From Nannocystis pusilla (GTDB lineage: Bacteria > Myxococcota_A > Polyangia > Nannocystales > Nannocystaceae): 54,324 nt of DNA. The DNA lies in NCBI RefSeq assembly GCF_020073745.1, contig NZ_JAIRAU010000060.1, positions 1 to 54,324 of the forward strand. The letters run 5' to 3'. The notes beneath the pieces were generated by a model. The model worked only from the letters and a program-made list of their open reading frames with translations, searched no databases and was not told where the DNA came from. The stretch's first letter is position 1. Every line of letters starts with the position of its first letter. A program made the translations under genes and the position numbers. Below, one piece after another: positions 28,024 to 38,526 of the stretch.

Positions 28024-29814
28024 ATGCGTTCACCCCGTGCCTGGTCTTATGTGACGTACCTCGCCTCTGCTCTCGCCCTCCTCGGAGCGTGTCCGCCCTC
28101 GACGGCGACGACGACCGACGGTGACCCGACGACGGACGCACAGACTCAGAGCACCGAGACCGCGGGAGACTGTCCGATCGGGGACCTCGGCTGCCCCTGC
28201 ACGCAAGGCGGCGGATGCAACCCGGGCCTGATGTGCTCGCCCGATCAGACGTGCATCGGCGACGATCCGACCACCACCGACGGGCCGACGAGCTTGACCT
28301 CGACGAGCAGCACCGGCGGCGAGTCGAGCACCACCATCGAGGAAACCTCGACGACTGCGCCTCCGGTGCCGTGCGACCCGGCCGACGGCAACCCGAACCC
28401 GGACTGCATGGCCATCGACGCCGACCAGCCGTACTGCTCCGACTCGCTGGTGTGCGGCGGCTGCACCGTGTTGCCGCCCGACGGGTGCGCGATCATCGAC
28501 CCGTCGACGCCGCTCTGCAACCCGGAGGACGGGAAGTGCGTCGAGTGCACGCTCGACGACGCCTCGCTGTGCGGCGGCGCCACGCCGGCGTGCAACCCGG
28601 CCACCAACGCCTGCGAGGGCTGCTTCGAGCACAGCCACTGCCCCGAGACCGCCTGCGACATCCTGAAGCGCGAGTGCTTCCCGAGCGACCGGATCATGTA
28701 CATCCGCCACGGCTCCTCGCAGGCCATGCCCCCTCATTGCACCGACACGGTGCCCCTGGGCGGGACGGAAGAGGCGCCGTACTGCAACGCCAACCTGGCG
28801 ATCGCCCACGCGCAGTCCGAGGGGCCGAGCAGCGGCTGGACCTTCAAGTTCCTCGAGGCCGCCATCTTCAACTCGTTCCACGGCAGCATCACGGCCCCCT
28901 CCGTCCAGGTCGACGAGCCGATCAGCTACGCGTTCGTCCACGTCGGCGAGTACTCGCAGGAGAATGCCAGCCAGCACCAGCACACCCAGCTGCAGTCCAG
29001 CAACCCGGTGATCAACATCGGCGCCAACATCACGGCGTACGTCGACAACTTCGCCGTCTACAGCGTCGCCCAGAGCGACAACGGCGTCGGGGTGCTGTGC
29101 CAGTCGAACTCGACCGTGTTCCTCGACGACAGCTTCATCCGCGGCACCCGCGGCGCCGGGATCCGCTCGTTCGGCTGCGACCTGTACCTGCGCCGCTCGA
29201 GCGTCTACAGCAGCAAGACCGAGGGCGTGGAGCTCAACTGCGCCGAGCAGCACTGCGAGCTCCACATGGTCAACAGCTACCTCACCGACAACCAGCACTT
29301 CCAGGGCGACGGCGGCGGGGGCATCGTCGCCGAGAACGCCACGCTCGACATCAACTTCAGCGCGATCCTCGGCAACAACGCCGAGGTCGATGCCAACGAT
29401 CCGGCCGCGCGGGGCGACTCGATCCACTGCATCGGCGACAACGTGGGCGGGATGATCCGCAACTCGGTCATCGGGCGCAAGCCGATGGGGAACATGTCCT
29501 CCATCAAGTGCGACATCCAGATGTTGACGGTGAAGACCTCGCTCATCGACAGCGACGAATTCAAGGACGGCAACAGCAAGAAGGCCGGTGAGACCATCCT
29601 TCAGTACTTCCAGGACAACCTGATCACGGGGGCCCGCCCGATCGACCCCGATCCGGGGGACACCCAGGAGGAGAAGGACCAGCTCGATCCTTCGGACCTC
29701 GACCTCGCGATGTGGGAGAAGGGCGATCCGCAGGTCGACTTCGATGGCGACCCGCGCCAGGCCAAGCACATGCAGCCCGAGCCCGTCGGGGCCGACGTGC
29801 TCGCCAAGCCGTGA
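28024..29814 (+). CDS. Cys/Thr-rich beta-helix lipoprotein, paralogue B
   Basis: A 596-residue lipoprotein with a canonical lipobox LLGAC (Cys near residue 23). Order: signal, Thr-rich stretch, a C-P-C-x3-G-G-C-N-P-G-L-M-C module, a second Thr/Ser stalk, then the conserved Cys-rich module (CGGCTVLPP, CVECTLDDASLCGG, CEGCFEHSHCPETACD, ending ECFPSD at about 220). The beta-helix body follows, with L-R-R-S-S-V-Y-S-S-K-T-E and similar turns. The C-terminus is W-E-K-GDP-Q-V-DFDGDPR ... GAD. It is the longest member. A strong hairpin follows the stop. Confidence 0.85.
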   Translation: MRSPRAWSYVTYLASALALLGACPPSTATTTDGDPTTDAQTQSTETAGDCPIGDLGCPCTQGGGCNPGLMCSPDQTCIGDDPTTTDGPTSLTSTSSTGGESSTTIEETSTTAPPVPCDPADGNPNPDCMAIDADQPYCSDSLVCGGCTVLPPDGCAIIDPSTPLCNPEDGKCVECTLDDASLCGGATPACNPATNACEGCFEHSHCPETACDILKRECFPSDRIMYIRHGSSQAMPPHCTDTVPLGGTEEAPYCNANLAIAHAQSEGPSSGWTFKFLEAAIFNSFHGSITAPSVQVDEPISYAFVHVGEYSQENASQHQHTQLQSSNPVINIGANITAYVDNFAVYSVAQSDNGVGVLCQSNSTVFLDDSFIRGTRGAGIRSFGCDLYLRRSSVYSSKTEGVELNCAEQHCELHMVNSYLTDNQHFQGDGGGGIVAENATLDINFSAILGNNAEVDANDPAARGDSIHCIGDNVGGMIRNSVIGRKPMGNMSSIKCDIQMLTVKTSLIDSDEFKDGNSKKAGETILQYFQDNLITGARPIDPDPGDTQEEKDQLDPSDLDLAMWEKGDPQVDFDGDPRQAKHMQPEPVGADVLAKP

Positions 29815-29825
29815 ACGCCCTTGCA

Positions 29826-29855
29826 CGGGGAGGGTGCGCGGCTGCGCGCTCCCCG
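29826..29855 (+). terminator. hairpin after paralogue B
   Basis: CGGGGAG (29826-29832) pairs with CTCCCCG (29849-29855), with an inner GCGC/GCGC helix. There is no T-run, so it is only a candidate terminator. It lies 12 nt after the stop codon. Confidence 0.45.
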
Positions 29856-29882
29856 CGGACGAGGGCGCGCGAACTGCCCGCG

Positions 29883-29911
29883 TTGCGGCCCGCGGAACGC
29901 ATGGGGATAAT
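29883..29911 (+). promoter_or_regulatory. putative promoter of paralogue C
   Basis: TTGCGG (29883-29888), 17 bp, GATAAT (29906-29911), ending 9 nt before the ATG at 29921. The -10 sequence is identical to that of paralogue B. No ribosome site is seen. Confidence 0.5.
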
Positions 29912-29920
29912 GCCGGCACC

Positions 29921-31480
29921 ATGCGTATCTCCTTGTTTTGGCGGGGCGTCGGGTTCGGCCTCGGCTTCGGCTTCATCGCGGCCGCGTGTACGCCCGGCGG
30001 CAAGCAGACGGACACCTCGTCCGAGAGCGACACCGACTCCTGCCAGCCCGGCTCGCTCAACTGTGTGTGCGAGGCCAACGGCTGCGACCCCGGGCTCGTG
30101 TGCGCCTCCGGCTACTGCGTCGAGGGCAGCGAGGCCACGACCGACGTGACGATCACGTCGACCTCCGCGACCCCCACCTCAGTCAGCGAGACCGAGCCCG
30201 ACACCACGGAGCCCACCGAGGGCTCGATGACCACCGAGGCCCCGCAGTGCAACGACGGCCCCGGCATGTCGCAGACGTGCCCCGATCCGACCCCGTACTG
30301 CCTGGCCGAGGGCGTTTGCTCCGGCTGCGCCGGGCTGACGAGCTGCGCCGACATCGACGTGTCCACCCCGGCGTGCGACGCCGACAGCGGCCTGTGCGTC
30401 GAGTGCACCGCGGACGACGCCTCTGCCTGCGGCGGCAACACGCCGGTATGCGACGCGGCCGCCAACGCGTGCACGAAGTGCGTCGACCACGAGCAGTGCC
30501 CGAGCGGCGCCTGCAACATCGCCACCGGCGCGTGCTTCGAGGATGCGCTGTGGGTCGATCGCAAGGCCGCCAGCTGCGACGGCGACGGCACCCAGGAGGC
30601 CCCGTTCTGCGAGATCCAGGACGCGATCGAGGTCATCCCCACCGACACGCCGACGCTCGTGCGCGTGGTGCCGGGGCCGACCGCGTACAAGGCCAAGATC
30701 GACGTCGGCAGCAACGTGATCGCGGCGATCGTCGGCGAGGGTGGGGCGGCCACCATCGACGTCGACGTCGACGCGCTGCTGGTCAACGACGACGCGCGCG
30801 TCTACCTCAAGGACCTGCGCTTCGTCGGCACCTCGATGTCGGCCGGCAACGGCGTGGTGTGCCTCAACGCCGAGGTGTGGACCGACTCGGTCGACTTCTC
30901 GTCGCGCGAGTCGGTGGCGATCGACGCGATCGGCTGCACGCTGCAACTCCGGCGCTCGCGCGTGTACGCCAACCCGGGCGGCGGCATCAAGGTCGACAAG
31001 GGGACGACCCGGATCGAGAACACCTTCGTCACCTCGAACGGCAGCAACTTCTCGCAGTACGGCGGGATCCACGTCGTCAGCGGCGGCGAGCTCAACATCG
31101 TCTACGCCACGATCGTCGGCAACAACAGCGACGCCACCGCGGACTCGCTCCACTGCCTCGACCCCGGCACCGTCACCCTGCGCAACGCGGTCCTGTTCGG
31201 CCAGTCGCAGGCGACCTCGGTCAGCTGCGACGGCGCCGTCGCCAGCGACAGCATCGTCGACAGCACGCTGCTCGCCGGCGACAACGTGACGGTCGAGGTC
31301 AGCGCGCAGTCGTCCTGGTTCACGGGCGCAGCGAGCGGTGACTTCCACGTCAAGGCGGGCGCCCCGTTCGCGGAGCTGGGACGCTGGCGCTCTGGCGATC
31401 CCGCCGTCGACTACGACGGCGATCCGCGGCCCGACGTCGACCTCGCGTCCGACTGGGCCGGTGCCGATCGTCTGCCGTGA
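29921..31480 (+). CDS. Cys/Thr-rich beta-helix lipoprotein, paralogue C
   Basis: A 519-residue lipoprotein (lipobox IAAAC). The domain order matches paralogue B: a short Ser/Asp stalk, C-V-C-E-A-N-G-C-D-P-G-L-V-C, a Thr/Ser-rich spacer, the Cys-rich module (CSGCAGLTSC, CVECTADDASACGG, CTKCVDHEQCPSGACN, ACF), then the beta-helix that opens with D-G-T-Q-E-A-PFCEI and includes NIVYATIVGNN. It ends W-R-S-GDP-A-V-DYDGDPR ... GAD. The C-terminal D-x-DGDPR...GAD element resembles the end of choice-of-anchor-Q beta-helix proteins (D-x-D-G-x-x-R ... D-I-G-A). Surface location is inferred. Confidence 0.85.
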   Translation: MRISLFWRGVGFGLGFGFIAAACTPGGKQTDTSSESDTDSCQPGSLNCVCEANGCDPGLVCASGYCVEGSEATTDVTITSTSATPTSVSETEPDTTEPTEGSMTTEAPQCNDGPGMSQTCPDPTPYCLAEGVCSGCAGLTSCADIDVSTPACDADSGLCVECTADDASACGGNTPVCDAAANACTKCVDHEQCPSGACNIATGACFEDALWVDRKAASCDGDGTQEAPFCEIQDAIEVIPTDTPTLVRVVPGPTAYKAKIDVGSNVIAAIVGEGGAATIDVDVDALLVNDDARVYLKDLRFVGTSMSAGNGVVCLNAEVWTDSVDFSSRESVAIDAIGCTLQLRRSRVYANPGGGIKVDKGTTRIENTFVTSNGSNFSQYGGIHVVSGGELNIVYATIVGNNSDATADSLHCLDPGTVTLRNAVLFGQSQATSVSCDGAVASDSIVDSTLLAGDNVTVEVSAQSSWFTGAASGDFHVKAGAPFAELGRWRSGDPAVDYDGDPRPDVDLASDWAGADRLP

Positions 31481-31609
31481 TCGACGACGTCGCGTGATCG
31501 ACCGCGAGCACGCGACGCCTCGATCTCGCCTGCGATCGCCGTTCCTCGGCCCGCGCGAGGCGATCGAGCGAGCGTTCGCGGCGCGCGCTCGCGCGCCTGC
31601 GCGGTTTCA

Positions 31610-31633
31610 TGGGGTGTCCTGAGGGACAGGTTG
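31610..31633. repeat. palindromic-unit pair between paralogues C and D
   Basis: Cores at 31614 (GTGT) and 31628 (AGGT) are 14 bp apart; TGTCC-tgag-GGACA forms a 5-bp stem with a 4-nt loop. It is the only such pair seen in the gaps of the tandem cluster. Confidence 0.6.
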
Positions 31634-31659
31634 CGAGCGGACCGGCGAACGGGAATACT
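31631..31659 (+). promoter_or_regulatory. putative promoter of paralogue D
   Basis: TTGCGA (31631-31636), 17 bp, AATACT (31654-31659), ending 10 nt before the ATG at 31670. It has the same geometry as the promoters proposed for paralogues B and C, with a weaker -10. Its -35 overlaps the edge of a palindromic pair. Confidence 0.4.
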
Positions 31660-31669
31660 CGAGCGACTC

Positions 31670-33229
31670 ATGCGGCTTTCGCCAGCGCATTTGGCTTTCT
31701 GGCTCGGAATCGGCGTCTCCCTCGGCGTCGCGTGCACGGGCCCCACCGGGACGACCACGGAAGGCACCGGCACGACCACCGAGAGCCCCGACTGCCCGAT
31801 CGGCAGCGTCGGCTGTCAGTGCACGCCGGGCGGCACCTGCGACGGCGCGCTGGTGTGCGCGTCGAAGATCTGCGTCCCGCTCGACGAGACCAGCACCGGC
31901 GTCGCCACCGAGTCCGCCAGCGAGCCCACGAGCGGCGAGACGTCGGTCGGCGAGTGCGAGCCGATGAACGAGCAGGAGAACGGCCAGTGCGACGCCGCGG
32001 AGCCGTACTGCAGCAAGCAGGGCGAGTGCGTGGCGTGCTCCGGCATCACCAGCTGCGCCGCGATCGATCCGAGCAAGCCGGCCTGCGACGCCGACAGCGG
32101 CCGCTGCGTCGCCTGCACCGCGAGCGACGCCTCGGGCTGCACCGACGGCGCGCCGATCTGCGACCCTGCGACCAACACGTGCCACGCGTGCACCCGGCAC
32201 GAGGAGTGCTCCGGCGGCGCCTGCGACCTGGCCACCGGCGCGTGCTTCCCGGCCGCCGACACCCTATGGGTCGACGGCGCCGGTGACTGCGACGACGGGG
32301 CCGGCGGCGGCGAGGACGACCCGCTGTGCACGATCTCCGGGGCGCTGTCGCGGGTCGCCGCCGACGCCCCGCGGGCGATCCTGGTGCGCCCCGCGACGTA
32401 CGGCGAACCGCTGGTGGTGCCCGCGAACGCCGTCGTCGCCGTCGTCCGCGTCGGCGCCGGCGACGTCGAGATCACGGGCACCGGCGACGAGGCGCTGGCG
32501 ATCGGCGCGAACGCCCGCGTGTACCTCGACGGCCTCGAGATCCGCGGCAACGACGTCGGCAGCGGCGTCGGCTGCAACAACGGCGAACTGCTCTGGATCG
32601 ATCGCTCGCTGATCCGCCAGCACAACATCAGCGGCGTCGCGGCCGTCGACTGCGACGTGCGGGTCCGGACGAGCGTGCTGACGAAGAACCTCGGCGAGGG
32701 CCTGTTCGTGTCCGGTGGTTCGGTCCGGATCGAGAACACGTTCATCAGCGACAACGGCGACAAGCTCAACGCCGACAACCCGCGCGGCGGCCTCGCGCTG
32801 GCCGGCGGCGCCCAGGCGACGCTGGTCTACGCGACGCTGGTCGGCAACAACGCGTACACCGGCGGCGGGCTGTCGGTCGAGTGCGACCCCGACGCGGCCG
32901 CGGAGTCGATCGAGCTGCGCAACTCGATCGCCTTCAACGCCGTCGGCTACAGCACCTTCAACTGCGAGGGCGCAGAGGTCGTGACGTACACGGCGTTCTC
33001 GGCCGGGAGCGACGAGCCGAACGACGACAACGTCGGTGTGGCGACGGCCGAGGTGCCGATGCTGATCGCGCCCGATCCCGGCCTGCCCGGCGTGTATCGG
33101 CCGATGCCGGGCACCAAGCTCGACGCGGTGGCGCAGTTCGCCAGTGGAGACCCCGACTTCGACTTTGAGGGAGATCCGCGGCCGACCGACGAATTGAGCT
33201 TCCCCGGCGCGGATCAGCCCCCGCCATGA
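31670..33229 (+). CDS. Cys/Thr-rich beta-helix lipoprotein, paralogue D
   Basis: A 519-residue lipoprotein (signal peptide ending GVAC). It has the same plan as paralogue C: short Thr/Gly stalk, C-P-I-G-S-V-G-C-Q-C ... GALVC, spacer, Cys-rich module (CVACSGITSC, CVACTASDASGC, CHACTRHEECSGGACD, ACFP), then a beta-helix with PLCTISGALSRV at its start and ATLVYATLVGNN late. It ends FASGDPDFDFEGDPR ... GAD. C and D have equal length and may be the most recent duplicates. An in-frame upstream ATG or GTG exists near 31631, but the shorter start gives a normal signal peptide. Confidence 0.85.
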   Translation: MRLSPAHLAFWLGIGVSLGVACTGPTGTTTEGTGTTTESPDCPIGSVGCQCTPGGTCDGALVCASKICVPLDETSTGVATESASEPTSGETSVGECEPMNEQENGQCDAAEPYCSKQGECVACSGITSCAAIDPSKPACDADSGRCVACTASDASGCTDGAPICDPATNTCHACTRHEECSGGACDLATGACFPAADTLWVDGAGDCDDGAGGGEDDPLCTISGALSRVAADAPRAILVRPATYGEPLVVPANAVVAVVRVGAGDVEITGTGDEALAIGANARVYLDGLEIRGNDVGSGVGCNNGELLWIDRSLIRQHNISGVAAVDCDVRVRTSVLTKNLGEGLFVSGGSVRIENTFISDNGDKLNADNPRGGLALAGGAQATLVYATLVGNNAYTGGGLSVECDPDAAAESIELRNSIAFNAVGYSTFNCEGAEVVTYTAFSAGSDEPNDDNVGVATAEVPMLIAPDPGLPGVYRPMPGTKLDAVAQFASGDPDFDFEGDPRPTDELSFPGADQPPP

Positions 33230-33365
33230 GCGCGGAATCAGGCGAATTACGCCGCGGTCGGCGGGCCGGCGGCCGGTTTCGCCGCGTCGCGGCGGGGTTT
33301 GTGGACAACTCGCGTGGGCCGGTGCATCCTGGCCGCCGATCCCCTTTGTGCACTAGGAGTTACCG

Positions 33366-34868
33366 ATGACACGAACGCACTGGACCGTCGCACTCTTGGC
33401 CTGCGTGCCGCTGGTCGCTGGTTGTCCGCCGACCTACACCCCCGGGGAGACCGAGAGCGGGGCCGAGACCGACACGGCGGCATCCGAAACCTCGACGGCG
33501 ACGACGCCCGAGGTGACGACGACCTCGACGACGTCGGTGGAGCCGACCACCGGGCCCGAGACCTCGACCACCACCACGAGCACGTCGACCAGCGGTCCGA
33601 CCACCGGCCCCGTCGGCTGCGACGGCGACGGCGACTGCTCCGACCCCGACACGCCGTTCTGCGTCGATCAGGCGTGCGTCGGCTGCGACGGCACGCCGGA
33701 CCCCGACGCCACCTGCGCCGAGGTCGACGGCGACACGCCCGTGTGCGACCAGGACTCGGGCGCCTGCGTCGTGTGCACGCCGGAGAACAAGGGTCTGTGC
33801 ACCGGTGCGACGCCGGTGTGCGACGCGGCCACCAACGAGTGCGTCGGCTGCGTCGAGCACGACGACTGCCCGGACAGCGCGTGCAACCCCGAGTCGGGCG
33901 CCTGCTTCGCGCCCGAGAACGTCGTCTACGTCGACGCCGCCGCGACGTGCGACGTCGGCGACGGCACCATGGGGATGCCGTTCTGCCAGATCACGCAAGC
34001 CCTCGACGTGGTCGCGGCGGGCGACCCGTCGCTCGGCTGGACCATCAAGGTCAAGACCGGCAACTACATCCAGCCGGCGCTGGTCGTGCCCGAGAACAGC
34101 GTGCTCGCGCTCGTCGGCGACGGCGGCATCGCCAAGATCCGCTCGACCACCGCGGCCACCCTGCAGATCAACCCGGGGTCGAAGGTCACGCTCGGCAAGC
34201 TCAACCTCGCCAGCAACGCCGACGACAGCGGCCTGACCTGCAGCGGCGCGCAGATCCACGGCACCGACCTGACCTTCAGCCTCAACCGCCAGGGCTACGT
34301 CGGCACCGACTGCTCGGCGACCTTCAACCGCAGCGTGTTCTACAAGAACACCTCGGGCGGCCTGTCGGCGTTCGGCGTCGGCGCCACGTCGGTCGTCAAC
34401 AGCTACGTGTCGAACAACGGCTCCAACGCCGAGTCCAACTACGGCGGCCTCCTCACCGGCCAGGGCCACGAGCTGCAGCTGCTGTACTCGACCATCGTCA
34501 ACAACCTGTCCGAGGTCGGCGCGCGCTCGCTGCGGTGCGACGCCGATGCCGGCCCGACCACGGTCCGCAACTCGGTCGTCATCGCCTTCGTCGCCCCGTC
34601 GATCGATTGCCCGACGGTGACCTTCGAGAACTCCGCCATCGACGAGGGCAAGGTCGACGGCGACACCAACATCTCGGCCCTCATGGAGGACGCGATGGCC
34701 TGGTTCGAGCCGCAGGTCGGCGGCGTCTACAAGGCCAAGCCGGACACCGCGATCGCCGAGCTCGCCGTGTGGAAGGACGGCGACCCCGTGACCGACTTCA
34801 ACGGCGACTCGCGCCCCGGCACCGACGGCGCCACCGACTACGCCGGCGCCGATCGCCCCGCGCCCTGA
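33366..34868 (+). CDS. Cys/Thr-rich beta-helix lipoprotein, paralogue E
   Basis: A 500-residue last member of the cluster, with lipobox LVAGC and a clear ribosome site (AGGAG, 33354-33358), unlike B-D. A ~60-residue Thr/Ser/Glu/Pro stalk leads directly into the Cys-rich module (C-D-G-D-G-D-C, CVGCDGTPDPDATC, CVVCTPENKGLC, CVGCVEHDDCPDSACN, ACF). The beta-helix opens with MPFCQITQALDVV and carries LLYSTIVNN. It ends W-K-D-GDP-V-T-DFNGDSR ... GAD. It lacks the first short Cys element of B-D. A palindromic array follows the stop. Confidence 0.85.
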   Translation: MTRTHWTVALLACVPLVAGCPPTYTPGETESGAETDTAASETSTATTPEVTTTSTTSVEPTTGPETSTTTTSTSTSGPTTGPVGCDGDGDCSDPDTPFCVDQACVGCDGTPDPDATCAEVDGDTPVCDQDSGACVVCTPENKGLCTGATPVCDAATNECVGCVEHDDCPDSACNPESGACFAPENVVYVDAAATCDVGDGTMGMPFCQITQALDVVAAGDPSLGWTIKVKTGNYIQPALVVPENSVLALVGDGGIAKIRSTTAATLQINPGSKVTLGKLNLASNADDSGLTCSGAQIHGTDLTFSLNRQGYVGTDCSATFNRSVFYKNTSGGLSAFGVGATSVVNSYVSNNGSNAESNYGGLLTGQGHELQLLYSTIVNNLSEVGARSLRCDADAGPTTVRNSVVIAFVAPSIDCPTVTFENSAIDEGKVDGDTNISALMEDAMAWFEPQVGGVYKAKPDTAIAELAVWKDGDPVTDFNGDSRPGTDGATDYAGADRPAP

Positions 34869-34869
34869 A

Positions 34870-34935
34870 GGGCATGTCCTGAGGAGCATGTTCTGAGGAG
34901 CATGCTCTGACGCGCAGGTCTGAAAGGACCTGTCG
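34870..34935. repeat. 14-bp palindromic-unit array, 5 units, convergent gap
   Basis: Cores at 34874 (ATGT), 34888 (ATGT), 34902 (ATGC), 34916 (AGGT) and 34930 (CTGT), all 14 bp apart. Units 4 and 5 are complementary and can fold as CAGGTCT-gaaa-GGACCTG, a stem with a GNRA-type loop. Confidence 0.85.
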
Positions 34936-34944
34936 TGACGCGCA

Positions 34945-34967
34945 CGAGGAGGCCGCCGGCCTCCTCG
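34945..34967. terminator. 10-bp perfect hairpin in a convergent gap
   Basis: CGAGGAGGCC (34945-34954), loop GCC, GGCCTCCTCG (34958-34967). It directly follows the palindromic array between paralogue E and the convergent membrane-protein gene. It has no good T-run; a bidirectional terminator is likely. Confidence 0.6.
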
Positions 34968-35008
34968 GCCGTTTGGTCGCCGGACGCGCGCCGAGCGAGC
35001 AGTCGTCG

Positions 35009-35896
35009 TCAGAAGCGCCCGACCACGGCGAGGCCCGGCGGGAGCAGCGTGGGCGCGACGACCGACCGCGGGGCCCGGCGCGCCGGCGGCAGCAGGCCGA
35101 CGCCGGCGCCCAGCGCCAGCCCGAGGCCCGCGCCGAGCAGCGAGGCCGCGACGGCCCGGCGCTCGAACCACGGCCCGAGCCGGGCCAGGTCCTCGCGGGC
35201 GGCGCCCGGGCGATACGCGACGCGCTCGGCGGCCAGCCAGGCGACGCCGAGCGCCAGCGCCGAGCCGCCGACGACGGCCTCGGCGATCCACACGCGTCGG
35301 CGCACGGGCACCGCCGCGGTCATGCCTGCCGCGACGAGACCGAGGCCCGCGCCGACGAGCCCGGCCCCGGCCGCCGCGACGCGGGCGTGATCGCGGATCG
35401 CCGAGCCGGTGCACAGCGGCTGGTCCGCCCCGAGCGCGCAGCTGCCGACGTGGCGCTCGAAGCTGCGGGTCCGCAGCACCACCAGCGCGACGCCCGTGGC
35501 CAGCGTCGGCACCGCCAGCGCGAACAAAGCCGCGCTGCGGCGGATCCGGGCGGCCCGCGGCAACGGCCAGCGAGGCGGCGTCGGCGCCCCCACGCCCTGC
35601 GGCTCGCGTGAGCCCGTGGCCGCTGCCGGCCGGGCGCGCGGGGCAGGAGCGGGCGCGCGGGACGGCGACGCGAATTTCATCGATCCGTGGCGTGACTCGC
35701 GGCGCCTGTCGAGCGTGCCCGCGGCCTCGCGTCGCTGATCGTCGGGCGCGGCGCGGAGAGCCCCGGGCTCGTCGTGCGCCGTGGCCTCCGCGGCTGCGCG
35801 CCCGCTCTCGGGGACACGCTCACGATCCGTGGTCGACCCGGCGAGCCGCGGCCCGCGGACGAGCGAAAGGCCGAGCAAGACGAAGCCGAGGCGCAT
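35009..35896 (-). CDS. hypothetical multi-pass membrane protein
   Basis: A 295-residue protein that I cannot assign to a family. A hydrophobic N-terminus (MRLGFVLLGLSLV) could be a signal peptide. About 90 residues of Arg/Ala/Pro-rich low complexity follow, then four hydrophobic segments: about 120-140, 168-190, 200-222 and 248-268. C153 and C162 flank a short extracytoplasmic loop (CALGADQPLC). The C-terminus is GRF, as in the 25.2-kb protein. The gene converges on lipoprotein paralogue E. Confidence 0.55.
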   Translation of the reverse strand: MRLGFVLLGLSLVRGPRLAGSTTDRERVPESGRAAAEATAHDEPGALRAAPDDQRREAAGTLDRRRESRHGSMKFASPSRAPAPAPRARPAAATGSREPQGVGAPTPPRWPLPRAARIRRSAALFALAVPTLATGVALVVLRTRSFERHVGSCALGADQPLCTGSAIRDHARVAAAGAGLVGAGLGLVAAGMTAAVPVRRRVWIAEAVVGGSALALGVAWLAAERVAYRPGAAREDLARLGPWFERRAVAASLLGAGLGLALGAGVGLLPPARRAPRSVVAPTLLPPGLAVVGRF

Positions 35897-35906
35897 GCTC
35901 GCGGCC

Positions 35907-35912
35907 AGTATA
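35907..35912 (-). promoter_or_regulatory. -10-like hexamer of the membrane-protein gene
   Basis: TATACT on the minus strand matches 5 of 6 consensus bases and ends 10 nt before the ATG at 35896. No good -35 was found; CTGCGG lies 19 bp upstream. Confidence 0.35.
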
Positions 35913-36149
35913 GGGATGTGCTCGCGCCGCGCCGCAGCGGCCGAGGTCGCGTCGGTGAGTCGCGCCGTGGTCGTCGCGGCGAGCAGGGTCGACGTGCGCG
36001 GCGACCGGGTGCTGAACAGCGACGGCGGAGTTCGAGGCTCGCGCCGCCCCGCGATCGGTGCGCGCGCGCCGTCTCGCGTGCCTCCATCACGACGCCGGCC
36101 TCGGCGGCGCTGCTGGCGTCGGCGTGCGGGCGTGCTAGCGTCGGCAGCG

Positions 36150-36332
36150 ATGAAGATCCGCTGCCCGATCTGTCACAAGGAGCAGGAGGTCCCCGAGGAC
36201 TTCGCGTACCGCCCGTTTTGCTCCCAGCGCTGCAAGACGATCGACCTCGGCAACTGGCTCGGCGAGGCCTACCGGATCTCGCGGCCGATCACGGCCGACG
36301 ACGAGGAGCCCGGGGTGCGCGGCGCCAACTGA
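36150..36332 (+). CDS. yacG: zinc-binding DNA gyrase inhibitor-family protein YacG
   Basis: A 60-residue YacG protein. The zinc site is made by C-P-I-C (residues 5-8) and PFCSQRC (about 23-29), followed by the diagnostic helix KTIDLGNWLGEAYRI and a short acidic tail. E. coli YacG binds GyrB and blocks DNA binding; that role is inferred here by family. Length is typical. The 253 bp upstream show no other gene. It converges on ffh across a gap holding a palindromic array that ends in a strong hairpin. Confidence 0.93.
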   Translation: MKIRCPICHKEQEVPEDFAYRPFCSQRCKTIDLGNWLGEAYRISRPITADDEEPGVRGAN

Positions 36333-36485
36333 GGCGAGCCCGTAGCGAGCGCGCGGCCCGGACAGCCGCGGCCGCCGGCGATATGTGCCTGGCGTGAGCC
36401 GTGGCGCTGGCGCGCGGTGAAGCGAGCGGCCCGCTCTCGGCGCCGAGGGTGAGGGTGGGAGACCGCGGCCCGCGACGCGTGTTCC

Positions 36486-36565
36486 GAGCCTGCTCTCCGA
36501 GACATGTTCGCAAAGACATGACCGAAGCGACATGTAGAAAAGGACCTGCCCGTTCGAGCAGGTCC
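36486..36565. repeat. 14-bp palindromic-unit array, 6 units, merging into a terminator
   Basis: Cores at 36490 (CTGC), 36504 (ATGT), 36518 (ATGA), 36532 (ATGT), 36546 (CTGC) and 36560 (AGGT), five exact 14-bp steps. The last two units form the stem of the hairpin at 36539-36568. Confidence 0.85.
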
Positions 36566-36568
36566 TTT
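36539..36568. terminator. strong bidirectional terminator hairpin between yacG and ffh
   Basis: AAAGGACCTGC (36539-36549), loop of 8, GCAGGTCCTTT (36558-36568): an 11-bp perfect stem with A-rich and T-rich flanks on both sides. It is thus a plausible intrinsic terminator for both converging genes. It is built from the last two units of the 14-bp array. Confidence 0.75.
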
Positions 36569-36588
36569 CCTGCCGCCTGGGGCGCGCC

Positions 36589-38382
<1,794 letters not shown>

Positions 38383-38526
38383 AGCCCGCGCTTTCTACCA
38401 CGGGCTCCCCCCGCGCGCCGACCCGCGCGCGTGCGCGGCGTAGCTCACAAGCCCCGGCCGGCCCGGACGCCCGTCCCCGGCAGGCCGCTGGTGAATCTCG
38501 CGCCGCAGGGCTACGTTCACGGGGCG

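Noticed and set aside
26183..34868. Tandem lipoproteins considered as a mobile or phage-derived cassette
   Set aside because: No integrase, transposase, direct repeats or composition shift was seen at the borders; tandem duplication is a simpler account.
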